The position numbers and the translations under genes were made by a program. A stretch of DNA of 64,000 bases from Betaproteobacteria bacterium (GTDB lineage Bacteria > Pseudomonadota > Gammaproteobacteria > Burkholderiales > SHXO01), in assembly GCA_025356655.1 (NCBI GenBank), contig JANXRW010000080.1, positions 1-64,000 of the forward strand, in the 5' to 3' direction. The notes under the pieces are model-generated. The model did no database searches, was not told where the DNA came from, and saw only the letters and a program-made list of their open reading frames with translations. Position 1 is the first letter of the stretch. Each line of letters starts with the position of its first letter. Below are positions 1-8,206 of the stretch, in pieces.

Positions 1-2
1 GC

Positions 3-154
3 CGTGCAGCGAACATCCAGAGCCTGCTGGAGACGGCTAGACTCAACGGCCTCGAGCCCATGCTTGGCTGAAGGACACCCTCGAAAAGCTGCCGGTGTGG
101 CCGAACAGCCGCATCGACGAACTCCTGCCGCTGCGCCGGCCGGAGCCAACCTGA
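3..154 (+). pseudogene. IS66-family transposase, C-terminal remnant, frameshifted
   Basis: The first bases, read in frame from position 3, give AANIQSLLETARLNGLEP. After about position 58 the frame must shift by one base to continue as HAWLKDTLEKLPVW, then NSRIDELLPLR, and a stop at 152-154. Together these match the C-terminal domain of IS66 transposases (typical ending: SLIETAKLNGLDP, then RIDELLPW). The shift is explained by one missing C in the run of Cs at 57-59. The rest of the gene lies outside the window, so I cannot tell whether the element is otherwise complete. The frameshift removes the conserved C-terminal tail, which suggests decay, although a sequencing error in the C run is possible. 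Confidence 0.8.
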
Positions 155-170
155 TCCCGATCGTCGCCGC

Positions 171-194
171 AAGGTGCCTTGGCTGGACGCTTAC
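171..194 (+). repeat. Probable right-end inverted repeat of the IS66 element
   Basis: The sequence just after the transposase remnant ends in TGGACGCTTAC at 184-194. Read on the other strand it starts GTAAGCGTCCAGCC, and IS66-family terminal repeats begin GTAA, often GTAAGCG. The position, about 40 bases beyond the transposase stop, fits an element end. IS66 elements make 8-base target duplications, so 195-202 would be one copy. The left end is outside the window, so neither the repeat partner nor the duplication can be confirmed. Confidence 0.6.
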
Positions 195-247
195 GATTGG
201 CCCATCACTTACGCCAGGAGTCCACCCGCGCCGCGCGGGCGCTACGC

Positions 248-631
248 TCAGCGCTTCATCAGGGCCGCGAAGGCCTTGAGATCCTCGGACACGGACTCGC
301 TCGCGCGACGCTCCATGTTCCGGTAGCGGCGTACCACGTCCAGGCCCAGTTCCGTTACCCGAGCACCGCCACCGCGGGCGCCACCCGTAATGGTCTCCAC
401 CAGCGGGCGGGAGAAACTCTCGTTCATGGTTTCCACGAGGAGCCAGGCGCGCCGATAGGACATCTCCATCTCGCGCGCCGCCGCGGAAATCGAACCCGTG
501 CGGGCGATGGCGTCGAGCAGGTCGGCCTTGCCAGGCCCCATGGCAACGGAGCGCCTAAAACTGATTCGCAGCTGCGGCTGTAGGGTTCGCGCGTCCGGCG
601 CCAACGCGCCGGCGTCCTCGTTGTCATCCAT
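248..631 (-). CDS. ModE-type N-terminal-domain regulator (LysR-like winged HTH)
   Basis: This 127-residue protein matches the DNA-binding domain of the molybdate regulator ModE: GPGKADLLDAIARTGSISAA followed by AREMEMSYRRAWLLV is the winged-helix signature, with the wing near GARGGGARVTELG. It ends soon after the dimerisation helix, so the C-terminal MopI/TOBE molybdate-binding domains of E. coli ModE (about 262 residues) are absent. The start overlaps the end of moaE by 8 bases, so the two are probably translated together. Proteins of this short form occur in many proteobacteria near molybdenum genes. A role in molybdenum-related regulation is inferred from family and context; how it would sense a ligand is not visible. 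Confidence 0.85.
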   Translation of the reverse strand: MDDNEDAGALAPDARTLQPQLRISFRRSVAMGPGKADLLDAIARTGSISAAAREMEMSYRRAWLLVETMNESFSRPLVETITGGARGGGARVTELGLDVVRRYRNMERRASESVSEDLKAFAALMKR

Positions 632-1082
632 TTCCGCCCCAGCGCTGCGCGGCGGCGTCGTCCGAACTGCGCGCCTCCACCCAGCGCGCCCCGGCGGGGG
701 TCTGCTCTTTTTTCCAAAAGGGCGCTTGCGTCTTCAGATAATCCATCAAGAATTCGCAAGCCGCGAAGGCCTCACCGCGATGGGCGCTGGCCACGACCAC
801 CAGAACGATCTGCTGCCCCGGTGCGAGGCGACCGACACGGTGGATCACGCGCACCGCATCGAGTGTCCAGCGCTCGCGTGCTTGCGCCTCGATGCGCTCG
901 AGCGCGCGTTCGGTCATCCCCGGGTAGTGCTCCAGCACGAGGTCACGGACCTCGTCGCCCTCATTGAGGTCGCGCACGTAACCCACGAAGCTCGCGACGG
1001 CGCCGACCCTGAGGCAGCCTGCGTGCGCCGCGCGCACCTCCGCACCCAGATCGAAGTCCTCTGCCTGCACCTGAACGCTCAC
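624..1082 (-). CDS. moaE: Molybdopterin synthase catalytic subunit MoaE
   Basis: MoaE joins two MoaD subunits to form molybdopterin synthase, which transfers sulfur from the MoaD C-terminus to precursor Z (cyclic pyranopterin monophosphate). Recognisable family segments are GAVASFVGYVRDLNEGD, EHYPGMTERALERI, RVIHRVGRLAPG, VVVASAHRGEAFAACEF and DYLKTQAPFWKKE; the last holds the catalytic lysines. I place the start at the GTG giving VSVQVQAEDFDLG, which makes 152 residues, near the usual 150. A longer frame upstream overlaps moaD and has no family match. The gene lies 5 bases after moaD and overlaps the regulator gene after it, so moaD-moaE-regulator looks like one unit. Confidence 0.93.
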   Translation of the reverse strand: MSVQVQAEDFDLGAEVRAAHAGCLRVGAVASFVGYVRDLNEGDEVRDLVLEHYPGMTERALERIEAQARERWTLDAVRVIHRVGRLAPGQQIVLVVVASAHRGEAFAACEFLMDYLKTQAPFWKKEQTPAGARWVEARSSDDAAAQRWGGNG

Positions 1083-1087
1083 GGCGC

Positions 1088-1342
1088 CTAGCCCCCTGTC
1101 ACCGGCGGAAAGAACGCCACCTCGTCCCCATCGCGCACCAGGGTCGCCGCATCGGCCATATCCAAGTTCACTGCCACCCGAAACGCCCGGCCCGCAGCGA
1201 GCTCGGCCGCGAAGGCCCCACCGCGCCCGCACAGCCACTGGGTGAGCGCCGCCACGTCGGCCACCCCCGCGGGCAGGGGACACTGTTCCCCGTCAGTGCC
1301 AAAAGCCTCGCGCAAACGCGCAAAATACGCAATCCTGATCAT
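1088..1342 (-). CDS. moaD: Molybdopterin synthase sulfur carrier subunit MoaD
   Basis: This small ubiquitin-like protein (84 residues) carries the thiocarboxylate used by MoaE to make molybdopterin. The family features are the start MIRIAYFARLREAFG, the segment VNLDMADAATLVRDGDEVAF, and the ending PPVTGG; the terminal Gly-Gly is adenylated and sulfurated. The start ATG is at the left edge of a divergent intergenic region shared with the membrane-protein gene at 1418. moaE follows after 5 bases. Length and C-terminus are fully typical. Confidence 0.95.
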   Translation of the reverse strand: MIRIAYFARLREAFGTDGEQCPLPAGVADVAALTQWLCGRGGAFAAELAAGRAFRVAVNLDMADAATLVRDGDEVAFFPPVTGG

Positions 1343-1417
1343 GGCCTGAGGTCCGTTTGCAATGCTTCATTATCGCTCGTTTTTGACCGCGGCACCGCGC
1401 GGTCTGGCCCTTGCAAC
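1343..1417. promoter_or_regulatory. Divergent intergenic region, moaD / membrane protein
   Basis: This 75-base spacer must hold the start signals of the moaD-moaE-regulator unit on minus and of the gene at 1418 on plus. On the minus strand there is a GATAAT -10-like hexamer near 1370-1375, but no convincing -35 at the right distance. I see no clear ModE-type palindrome. The region is AT-richer than its surroundings, which fits a promoter. Confidence 0.4.
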
Positions 1418-1897
1418 ATGACCCCCACCCCACTCGTCCTTGCACCCACCCCGCTGGGCCAATGGGTGGTGGATCACGCCTGGGCCTTCCCTGCCCTGGA
1501 AGTGGTGCACACCCTCGGCATCATCGTTCTGGTGGGTAGCGTGGTCTTGGTGGACCTCCGCGTGCTGGGGGCCGGGCGCCGGCTCGCCGTGGACGACTTG
1601 GCGCGTGCCGCGTTGCCCTGGGCCTTGTTGGCCAGCGCCGTGGTGGCCCCGAGCGGGATGTTGATGTTCGCCTCCGACGCTCTCGCCTATCTGGGCAATC
1701 GGGTCTTTATGCTTAAGCTTTCCCTGATCTTAGCGGCGGTGATCAACGCGGTAATGTTCCATTTAGGCCCCTTCTCCACCGTGGCCCAGTGGCGGCTCGA
1801 CGCAGTCGCGCCGCTGGCGGCGCGACTGCACGCGGGCGCGTCGCTACTGCTGTGGGCGGCGGTGGCCACCTGCGGGCGCTTGGTGGCTTACACCTGA
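1418..1897 (+). CDS. Small integral membrane protein (DUF6644-like)
   Basis: The 159-residue product has about four hydrophobic helices: roughly residues 24-46 ([19 protein letters not shown]), 62-83 ([20 protein letters not shown]), 95-117 ([19 protein letters not shown]) and 135-155. The opening [20 protein letters not shown] and the [13 protein letters not shown] segment resemble a family of proteobacterial membrane proteins of unknown function (DUF6644). The histidine in the first helix, HTLGI, and the HLG in the third could bind a cofactor, but this is only a guess. It sits between moaD and moaA, on the moaA strand, with about 100 bases to moaA. A link to molybdenum cofactor synthesis is suggested only by position. 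Confidence 0.75.
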   Translation: MTPTPLVLAPTPLGQWVVDHAWAFPALEVVHTLGIIVLVGSVVLVDLRVLGAGRRLAVDDLARAALPWALLASAVVAPSGMLMFASDALAYLGNRVFMLKLSLILAAVINAVMFHLGPFSTVAQWRLDAVAPLAARLHAGASLLLWAAVATCGRLVAYT

Positions 1898-2001
1898 GGC
1901 GGCCTGCGGACTGCGGGGCGGCGGTGAGTGGCCTATACTTCTTGGTTGCGCCCAGGCTCGCCGCTCCCTGGCGGGCGGCGCCCACCCGGAACCCCGACAC
2001 C

Positions 2002-3030
<1,029 letters not shown>

Positions 3031-3050
3031 CTCCGCGGGATGCCCTTGTC

Positions 3051-4322
3051 ATGACCCAGACGAAACCACTGAGTTCCCTCGCCGACGCGGAGGATTACGA
3101 CCCCCATTCCATGCCGGTGGGCCGGGCCCGTGAACACATCCGCGCCTTCCTGACACCCGTGCGCGCGACTGAGCGCCTGCCGCTACGCAGCGCACTGGGC
3201 CGAGTCCTGGGCGAAGATATCCTCTCCGGCCTCGACGTCCCAGCGGCGGACAACTCGGCCATGGACGGCTATGCGCTACGCCACCAGGATCTCGCCGCGG
3301 ACGAGCCGACGCAATTGCCCGTGGTCGGGAGTTCCTTCGCCGGACATCCATATCTACCCCCCCTCGCGCCGGGCGAGGCTGTGCGTATCATGACCGGCGG
3401 CGTGCTGCCAGCAGGGGCAGACGTCGTGGTGATGCAAGAACGGACCGAACGCACCGGCTCGCTAGTGCGCGTCCCTCCTGGACAACGCCTGGGCCAGAAC
3501 GTGCGCCGCCGGGGCGATGACATCGCCGCCGGGGCCCAGGTTTTTGCGCGCGGACGCCTGCTGCGGCCCGCGGAACTGGGAATGCTCGCTTCGCTAGGCA
3601 TCGGCGAACTCACGGTCTACCGGCGACTGCGCGTGGCATTTTTTTCGACGGGCGATGAGCTCGTCTCCTTGGGTAGCGTGCCGGGCCCGGGCCAGTTGTT
3701 TGATAGCAACCGCTATACATTGCACGCGCTGCTCACCCGCCTGGGAGCGGATTTGCGCGACCTGGGGGTCATCCCGGATGATCCGCAGGCCATCGAGGCC
3801 GCCTTCCGTCAAGCGGCCGAGGATAGCGACGTGATCATCACCAGCGGCGGGGTATCGGTCGGCGAAGCGGACTTCGTTCGACCGATGCTCGAGCGTCTGG
3901 GCGAGGTGCTGTTCTGGAAAATTGCCATGAAGCCGGGCCGGCCCCTGGCCTTCGGGCGGCTGGGCGACGCCCACTTCTTCGGCCTACCGGGCAACCCGGT
4001 GTCCGCGATGGTCACGTTCTACCAGTTCGTGCGCGAGGCGCTCTTGGTGCTCATGGGGGTGCCCGAACCGCAGCCCATCCCCAGGCTACGCTTGCTCTGC
4101 ACCAGCCCCATCAAAAAAGCCCTTGGCCGCACCGAGTTCCAACGCGGCGTGCTCAGCGAGGACGCGTCAGGGCGCTGGAGCGTGCGCAGCACGGGCGACC
4201 AAGGTTCGGGGATTCTCTCTTCCATGGCCGGCGCCAATTGCTTCATCGTCTTACCCGACGCCCAAGGCGATCTGCCCGCCAACTCCGAAGTGGAAGTGCA
4301 AGTCCTTGAGGGATTCCTCTAG
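3051..4322 (+). CDS. moeA: Molybdopterin molybdenumtransferase MoeA
   Basis: MoeA inserts molybdenum into adenylated molybdopterin. The 423-residue protein has the usual order: domain I/II with DVPAADNSAMDGYALRH, then PLAPGEAVRIMTGGVLPAGA; the MogA-like domain III with FFSTGDEL, SNRYTLHALL and TSGGVSVGEADFV; GRLGDAHFFGLPGNPVSAMV near the active site; and domain IV at the C-terminus. I use the ATG at 3051, 20 bases after moaA; an in-frame TTG overlapping the moaA stop is less likely. It is probably co-transcribed with moaA. Confidence 0.95.
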   Translation: MTQTKPLSSLADAEDYDPHSMPVGRAREHIRAFLTPVRATERLPLRSALGRVLGEDILSGLDVPAADNSAMDGYALRHQDLAADEPTQLPVVGSSFAGHPYLPPLAPGEAVRIMTGGVLPAGADVVVMQERTERTGSLVRVPPGQRLGQNVRRRGDDIAAGAQVFARGRLLRPAELGMLASLGIGELTVYRRLRVAFFSTGDELVSLGSVPGPGQLFDSNRYTLHALLTRLGADLRDLGVIPDDPQAIEAAFRQAAEDSDVIITSGGVSVGEADFVRPMLERLGEVLFWKIAMKPGRPLAFGRLGDAHFFGLPGNPVSAMVTFYQFVREALLVLMGVPEPQPIPRLRLLCTSPIKKALGRTEFQRGVLSEDASGRWSVRSTGDQGSGILSSMAGANCFIVLPDAQGDLPANSEVEVQVLEGFL

Positions 4323-4333
4323 GCCCGGGGAAC

Positions 4334-5299
4334 TCAACCCACGGACCAAGCCCAGGGCGAACTTGTCCGCCGGTCCGCCGCTGCGGGCCGTGACGCCGCC
4401 GCGGCGGCGTCAGCGCGCAGGCGCACCAGAAGTTCTTCCAGCCGCTCGGAGGCGTCCGTGCTAGCTGCTTGCGTACTGAGCCGCGGCTCGGCCGCCAGCG
4501 GCAACGCGGCCAGTTGCTCCACCACGCGCGCGATCTGCTCCGCACCGCTGTACAGCGGCCGTGCCGGCGAACCCCAGGGAAGGTGGACGCCACGTTCGGC
4601 CAGCGCTGCCTTGCACTGCACTTTCAGGCGCAGTGTTCCGCGGGCGTAGCGGTCCAGGTCCCACAAGGGGGATAGGGCCCTCGGCTCGTAGGCGAGTCCC
4701 AGTGAGGCGCACCAATCGGCCCATTTGAACCGGCAGATATGCCGGTACGCCATCACCGGCACCCAGGGCACCCGCAGCGCGTCAGCCACCACGGCGCCGT
4801 GCAGGGCCTCGGTGATAACCAACGGGGCACTGCCCAGGGCATCGATCACCTGCTCCACCGGCGCTGCCGGGTCGATATAGTCGAAGCCTGCCATTTCGGC
4901 CACGGCCCGCCAGTCGGCGTAACGAGCACTGAGATAGTGAGGGAAGAACGCCGGGCGGTTGCGGGTTGGGACATACGGCCTGGGCATATGGCGCACGAGG
5001 ATAGCGGGATCCGTCACCGCCAGCGCCGGATCCACGCCCAGCGCCTGGGCCGAAAGAGGTCCGCGCAGGCAGTACACCCGCCAGCGCTCGTCGACACGCG
5101 AGGGCTCGCCGTAGCCCACGCCCGTGCCGAACACCAGTTTCATCGGGCGTCGCGGCACCTTGCCATTGAGCAACGTACCGATCCCAACGAGAAGGTAGCG
5201 CTCATCCTCGTCGAGAACGCCGGGCAGTAGGGCGCTCCAGATATAAGGGTTCAACCGGTCCCCGAAATTCGCCAGATCCGCGCAGTAATGCAGTTTCAT
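4334..5299 (-). CDS. Polysaccharide pyruvyl transferase family protein (ExoV-like)
   Basis: Members of this family add ketal-linked pyruvate to sugars of exopolysaccharides or wall polymers using phosphoenolpyruvate. The 321-residue protein opens with NFGDRLNPYIW and LLVGIGTLLN, as in ExoV and GumL relatives, then has KLVFGTGVGYGE, YCLRGPLSAQALG, VTDPAILV and the late motif VITEALHGAVVADALRVPW, in which the family normally has S/T-x-x-H-G. The last 60 residues are alanine-rich and variable. No glycosyltransferase, Wzx or Wzy gene is nearby, so the acceptor is unknown. It converges with moeA, with 11 bases between the stops. Confidence 0.82.
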   Translation of the reverse strand: MKLHYCADLANFGDRLNPYIWSALLPGVLDEDERYLLVGIGTLLNGKVPRRPMKLVFGTGVGYGEPSRVDERWRVYCLRGPLSAQALGVDPALAVTDPAILVRHMPRPYVPTRNRPAFFPHYLSARYADWRAVAEMAGFDYIDPAAPVEQVIDALGSAPLVITEALHGAVVADALRVPWVPVMAYRHICRFKWADWCASLGLAYEPRALSPLWDLDRYARGTLRLKVQCKAALAERGVHLPWGSPARPLYSGAEQIARVVEQLAALPLAAEPRLSTQAASTDASERLEELLVRLRADAAAAASRPAAADRRTSSPWAWSVG

Positions 5300-5375
5300 G
5301 AATTGCCCTGATTTTTTGATGCGCTAGGCTAATGCCTCGTGTCGCCGCTGCGCCGGACAAGCGACCGCCATTACG

Positions 5376-5403
5376 TTGAGATGGCCTGCTCATAATATAT
5401 ATT
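5376..5403 (+). promoter_or_regulatory. Candidate sigma-70 promoter for ompR-envZ
   Basis: In the 215-base gap before ompR, TTGAGA at 5376-5381 and TATATT at 5398-5403 are 16 bases apart; each matches the consensus at five of six positions. The region around it is AT-rich, unlike the rest of the window. Transcription would start near 5410, leaving about a 105-base leader before the ATG at 5515. This is a match by eye only. Confidence 0.45.
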
Positions 5404-5514
5404 CACCTTGACTCATAAGCCCGCCAATTGTCACAAAACATTTCACGCTGGCGTAGCACTTGGCAATACCTGTTCATTGGTCTCGCTTGCTCGGGGGCGT
5501 GTAGACTTCGGTCC

Positions 5515-6240
5515 ATGAGCCGCCCCCCTTGTATTTGGGTCATCGACGATGATCCCGAGCTCCGAAAACTGCTCGCGGAGTATCTGACCAAGCAGCAATT
5601 CGAGGTACGCACCCTCCCCGATGCACGCGACCTGGAGCGCCGTCTCGGCCGCGAGCGCCCTGACCTGCTGGTGCTCGACCTCATGCTCCCGGGCGAGGAC
5701 GGCTTGTCGATCTGCCGACGCCTGCGCGCGCTCAACGACGACATCCCCATCATCATGCTCACCGCCCGCAGCGAACCTATTGACCGGGTCATCGGTATCG
5801 AGCAAGGGGCGGACGACTACATCGGCAAACCTTTCCTGCCTCGGGAACTCACTGCCCGCATCCAAGCCGTTTTGCGGCGCCGTGCACCGCTGCCGCCGGG
5901 GACGCCCGTTCCGGACGGCAATATCGTGAGCTTCGGCGACCGTCGTCTCGATTTGGCCACGCGCGCCCTCTGGCACGGAGAGCGGCAGGTCGAGATGACC
6001 ACGGGAGAGTTCGCCATGCTCTCCGCCTTCGTCAAGCATCCCCACCAACCGCTATCCCGGGAGCGCCTGATCGAACTGGCGCGCGGTCCAGGCGCCGAGG
6101 CCTTCGAGCGCAGCGTCGATGTGCAGATCTCGCGCCTGCGCAAGCTGGTGGAGCCGGACCCCAGCCGCCCCAGGCACATCCAGACGGTCTGGGGCTTCGG
6201 CTACGTCTTCGTGCCCGATACGCCCGAGCCGGCCGGGTGA
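5515..6240 (+). CDS. ompR: Two-component response regulator, OmpR type
   Basis: The 241-residue protein has a receiver domain (residues 6-120) with acidic pocket DDD at 11-13, phospho-acceptor Asp55 in VLDLMLPGEDG, Thr83 and Lys105 in DYIGKPF, then an OmpR/PhoB winged helix ending SVDVQISRLRKLVEPD and VWGFGYVF. Length and sequence fit OmpR (239 residues in E. coli), which controls porin and envelope genes with EnvZ. The start MSRPPCIWVIDDD is preferred to an upstream in-frame start because the receiver domain begins there. The sensor gene overlaps the stop codon by three bases. Confidence 0.9.
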   Translation: MSRPPCIWVIDDDPELRKLLAEYLTKQQFEVRTLPDARDLERRLGRERPDLLVLDLMLPGEDGLSICRRLRALNDDIPIIMLTARSEPIDRVIGIEQGADDYIGKPFLPRELTARIQAVLRRRAPLPPGTPVPDGNIVSFGDRRLDLATRALWHGERQVEMTTGEFAMLSAFVKHPHQPLSRERLIELARGPGAEAFERSVDVQISRLRKLVEPDPSRPRHIQTVWGFGYVFVPDTPEPAG

Positions 6241-7505
6241 GGCGCTTCCTCGACTCCCTCTATGGACGTTTGGTCCTCGTGCTGCTGGTCGCCCTGGGCG
6301 CGAGCTACGCCACCATGTACTTCCTGTTCCTGGCGCACATCGATGAAACCCGAGCCAGCAACTTGGCGCGCACCACTCGCTTGGTGGAACTGAACCTGCA
6401 GACCCTCACGGCAAGCGAACTGCCCTCCTTGAAGGGCATGCGCCTAGCATCCTCCCCGCCGGCCGATGCCCTGCCGGTCGCCCAAAGCACGCGCGCGGGC
6501 AGCCTCCTCCACGAGCGCCTGAGCGAGGAACTGGGCCGTGAGGTGAGCATCCTCTCCAGCGGCGGCGGCGAACCCGGGCTGTGGATCAACTTGAGGACGC
6601 CAGGACAGGGCCCCCTGTGGATGTTCGTGGCGACCCGCAAGCCCTTCCTGCAGCGTAACGACTTCATCCTGGAGGCCTTGCTCGCCGGATTCGCCGTGTT
6701 CCTGGCGGGCGGAATGGTGCTCATGTGGCAGGTCCAGCGCCCCATCAAGGCCGTGGGGCGGGCGCTGGCGGCCGTGGGCGAGAACTGGTACATGGCCCCC
6801 GTCCCGGTAAGCGGCGCGGGAGAGGCGCGCGAACTCAGTCGACGCTTTAATGAAACGGTGGAACGGCTGCGCCGCTACGAGGAGGACCGCGTCACGATGT
6901 TGGCCGGCGTGGCGCACGATCTTCGCACACCCATCACCCGGCTCCGCCTACTGATGGAACTGGAGGAAGGAAGCCGCAACGCCCAGATCGCGGCGAACCT
7001 GAGCGACATCGAACGCATCACCGAGCAGTTCCTCGTCTACGCGCGCGGGATAGGCGACGAACCGACGGAGGAGCGCACTTTGGACCTCTTCGTCGAGGAG
7101 GTTACAGCCGGCTATGAATCTCAGGGCGTGGCGCTGCGCTGCGAACTCAAGGGCACGCGCGCGGCGATTCGCCCAAACTCCCTGCGCCGAGCCCTCATCA
7201 ACCTGATCGAAAACGCGCTCGTACACGGCGCCGCCCCGGTGCTCGTGCGCGTGTCCGCGCACGCCGACGGTGCCTGCATCGCCGTGGAGGACAACGGTGG
7301 CGGGATCGCGCCGGGTCAGATGGAATTGGCGCTACGCCCCTTCTCTCGGCTCAACCCTTCGCGCGGGGGCACCGGCCACTGCGGGCTTGGTCTGGTGATC
7401 GCATCACGCGTCGCTGAGGGGCACCGGGGCACCTTGCACCTGTTGAACCGCGCCCCGCGCGGGCTGGTGGTGGAGATCCGCCTGCCCGCACTGAAGGCCG
7501 CTTGA
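6237..7505 (+). CDS. envZ: Sensor histidine kinase, EnvZ type
   Basis: This 422-residue inner-membrane kinase starts at a GTG inside the ompR stop (GTGA), so the pair is translationally coupled. A first membrane helix spans about residues 12-33, a periplasmic sensor region follows to about 143, and a second helix lies at 145-165. HAMP comes next, then the phosphorylation site VAHDLRTPITRLRLLM with His227, the N box NLIENALVHGA, the G boxes VEDNGGGIAPG and GTGHCGLGL. It is expected to phosphorylate and dephosphorylate the OmpR-like regulator. The sensed signal cannot be deduced. Confidence 0.9.
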   Translation: MRRFLDSLYGRLVLVLLVALGASYATMYFLFLAHIDETRASNLARTTRLVELNLQTLTASELPSLKGMRLASSPPADALPVAQSTRAGSLLHERLSEELGREVSILSSGGGEPGLWINLRTPGQGPLWMFVATRKPFLQRNDFILEALLAGFAVFLAGGMVLMWQVQRPIKAVGRALAAVGENWYMAPVPVSGAGEARELSRRFNETVERLRRYEEDRVTMLAGVAHDLRTPITRLRLLMELEEGSRNAQIAANLSDIERITEQFLVYARGIGDEPTEERTLDLFVEEVTAGYESQGVALRCELKGTRAAIRPNSLRRALINLIENALVHGAAPVLVRVSAHADGACIAVEDNGGGIAPGQMELALRPFSRLNPSRGGTGHCGLGLVIASRVAEGHRGTLHLLNRAPRGLVVEIRLPALKAA

Positions 7506-7530
7506 GCGACCCCAGGGAAGATAAACCACC

Positions 7531-8076
7531 TTGGCGATCACCGCAGTAGCCTCGGCGCTATTCACCACCCCGGCTTCGCTCCCTGTGGTGCGCAGTGTTA
7601 CGTCCTTCGACCCGCGCCAAGTGTTAGTCCAGTCGGCGGCCGCACCCCTGGCTCAACCGCCCACCGAGCAGGCGGCCAGCGCCCTAGCGCCGTCGGCTAC
7701 AAGCTCGCTGCAGGCGGTGCTTGCCGCTTTGGTCAGCCAGTTGCTAAACCCACTGACAAGCAGTGCCGCTAGCGACGCGTCGAGCCTCGCCTCCGGAGGA
7801 ATTGCCTCCCTGAGCGCAACGGCCAACACCACGGATCTGGTCTCGCTAATCGCCGATGCGGCGATTTTCGGCTCCACCCGTGGCGCCGGGTCGAATGCCT
7901 TTGCCGCGCTCCTGGGGCAACTGGCAAGTGCTGGCGCGCCCGGAAGCGACAGCGCTGCGATGGTGCTGATCGGGCTGCAGTCGCAGCAAGACCCGGCCCA
8001 GGGCCAGGCCCGGTTGTTACAACAGGCGCTCGCCGGGGCGCGCGCGGTGGGTAGCCTCATCAACATTCAAGCCTAA
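7531..8076 (+). CDS. Unrecognised Ala/Ser-rich protein
   Basis: I do not recognise this 181-residue protein. It is rich in Ala, Ser, Leu and Gln, with few charged residues and no cysteine. There is no convincing signal peptide or long membrane helix; short hydrophobic stretches such as LQAVLAALVSQLL (about residues 60-72) and DLVSLIADAAIFG alternate with Ser/Thr/Ala linkers. The start is a TTG preceded by GGAAG, 25 bases after envZ, so it may be the last gene of that unit. Codon use looks like the neighbours. It could be a small secreted or structural protein, but nothing visible proves a function. Confidence 0.6.
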   Translation: MAITAVASALFTTPASLPVVRSVTSFDPRQVLVQSAAAPLAQPPTEQAASALAPSATSSLQAVLAALVSQLLNPLTSSAASDASSLASGGIASLSATANTTDLVSLIADAAIFGSTRGAGSNAFAALLGQLASAGAPGSDSAAMVLIGLQSQQDPAQGQARLLQQALAGARAVGSLINIQA

Positions 8077-8131
8077 GGTCGTCCGCAGAGCACAGCCCAA
8101 GCCGGGCCAGGAGGCTCTGCCGGAATGGGGT

Positions 8132-8161
8132 TTGTCCAGCGTGGCCCAGGCAGACCATAAT
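8132..8161 (+). promoter_or_regulatory. Weak candidate promoter before malonyl-CoA synthetase gene
   Basis: TTGTCC at 8132-8137 and CATAAT at 8156-8161 are 18 bases apart, in the 130-base gap between the unknown protein and the acyl-CoA synthetase gene. The -35 matches four of six positions and the -10 five of six. No other signal is clear in this gap. Confidence 0.3.
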
Positions 8162-8206
8162 GAGACCCCGCGCCACTGGCGCCCTCGACAACACCGCCCC
8201 CCTCCA

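Noticed and set aside
1789-2001. N-terminal extension of MoaA back to 1789
   Set aside because: It overlaps the membrane-protein gene, is Arg/Ala/Gly-rich, and has no match to MoaA. A GTG at 1924 remains possible but TTG at 2002 fits the family length better.
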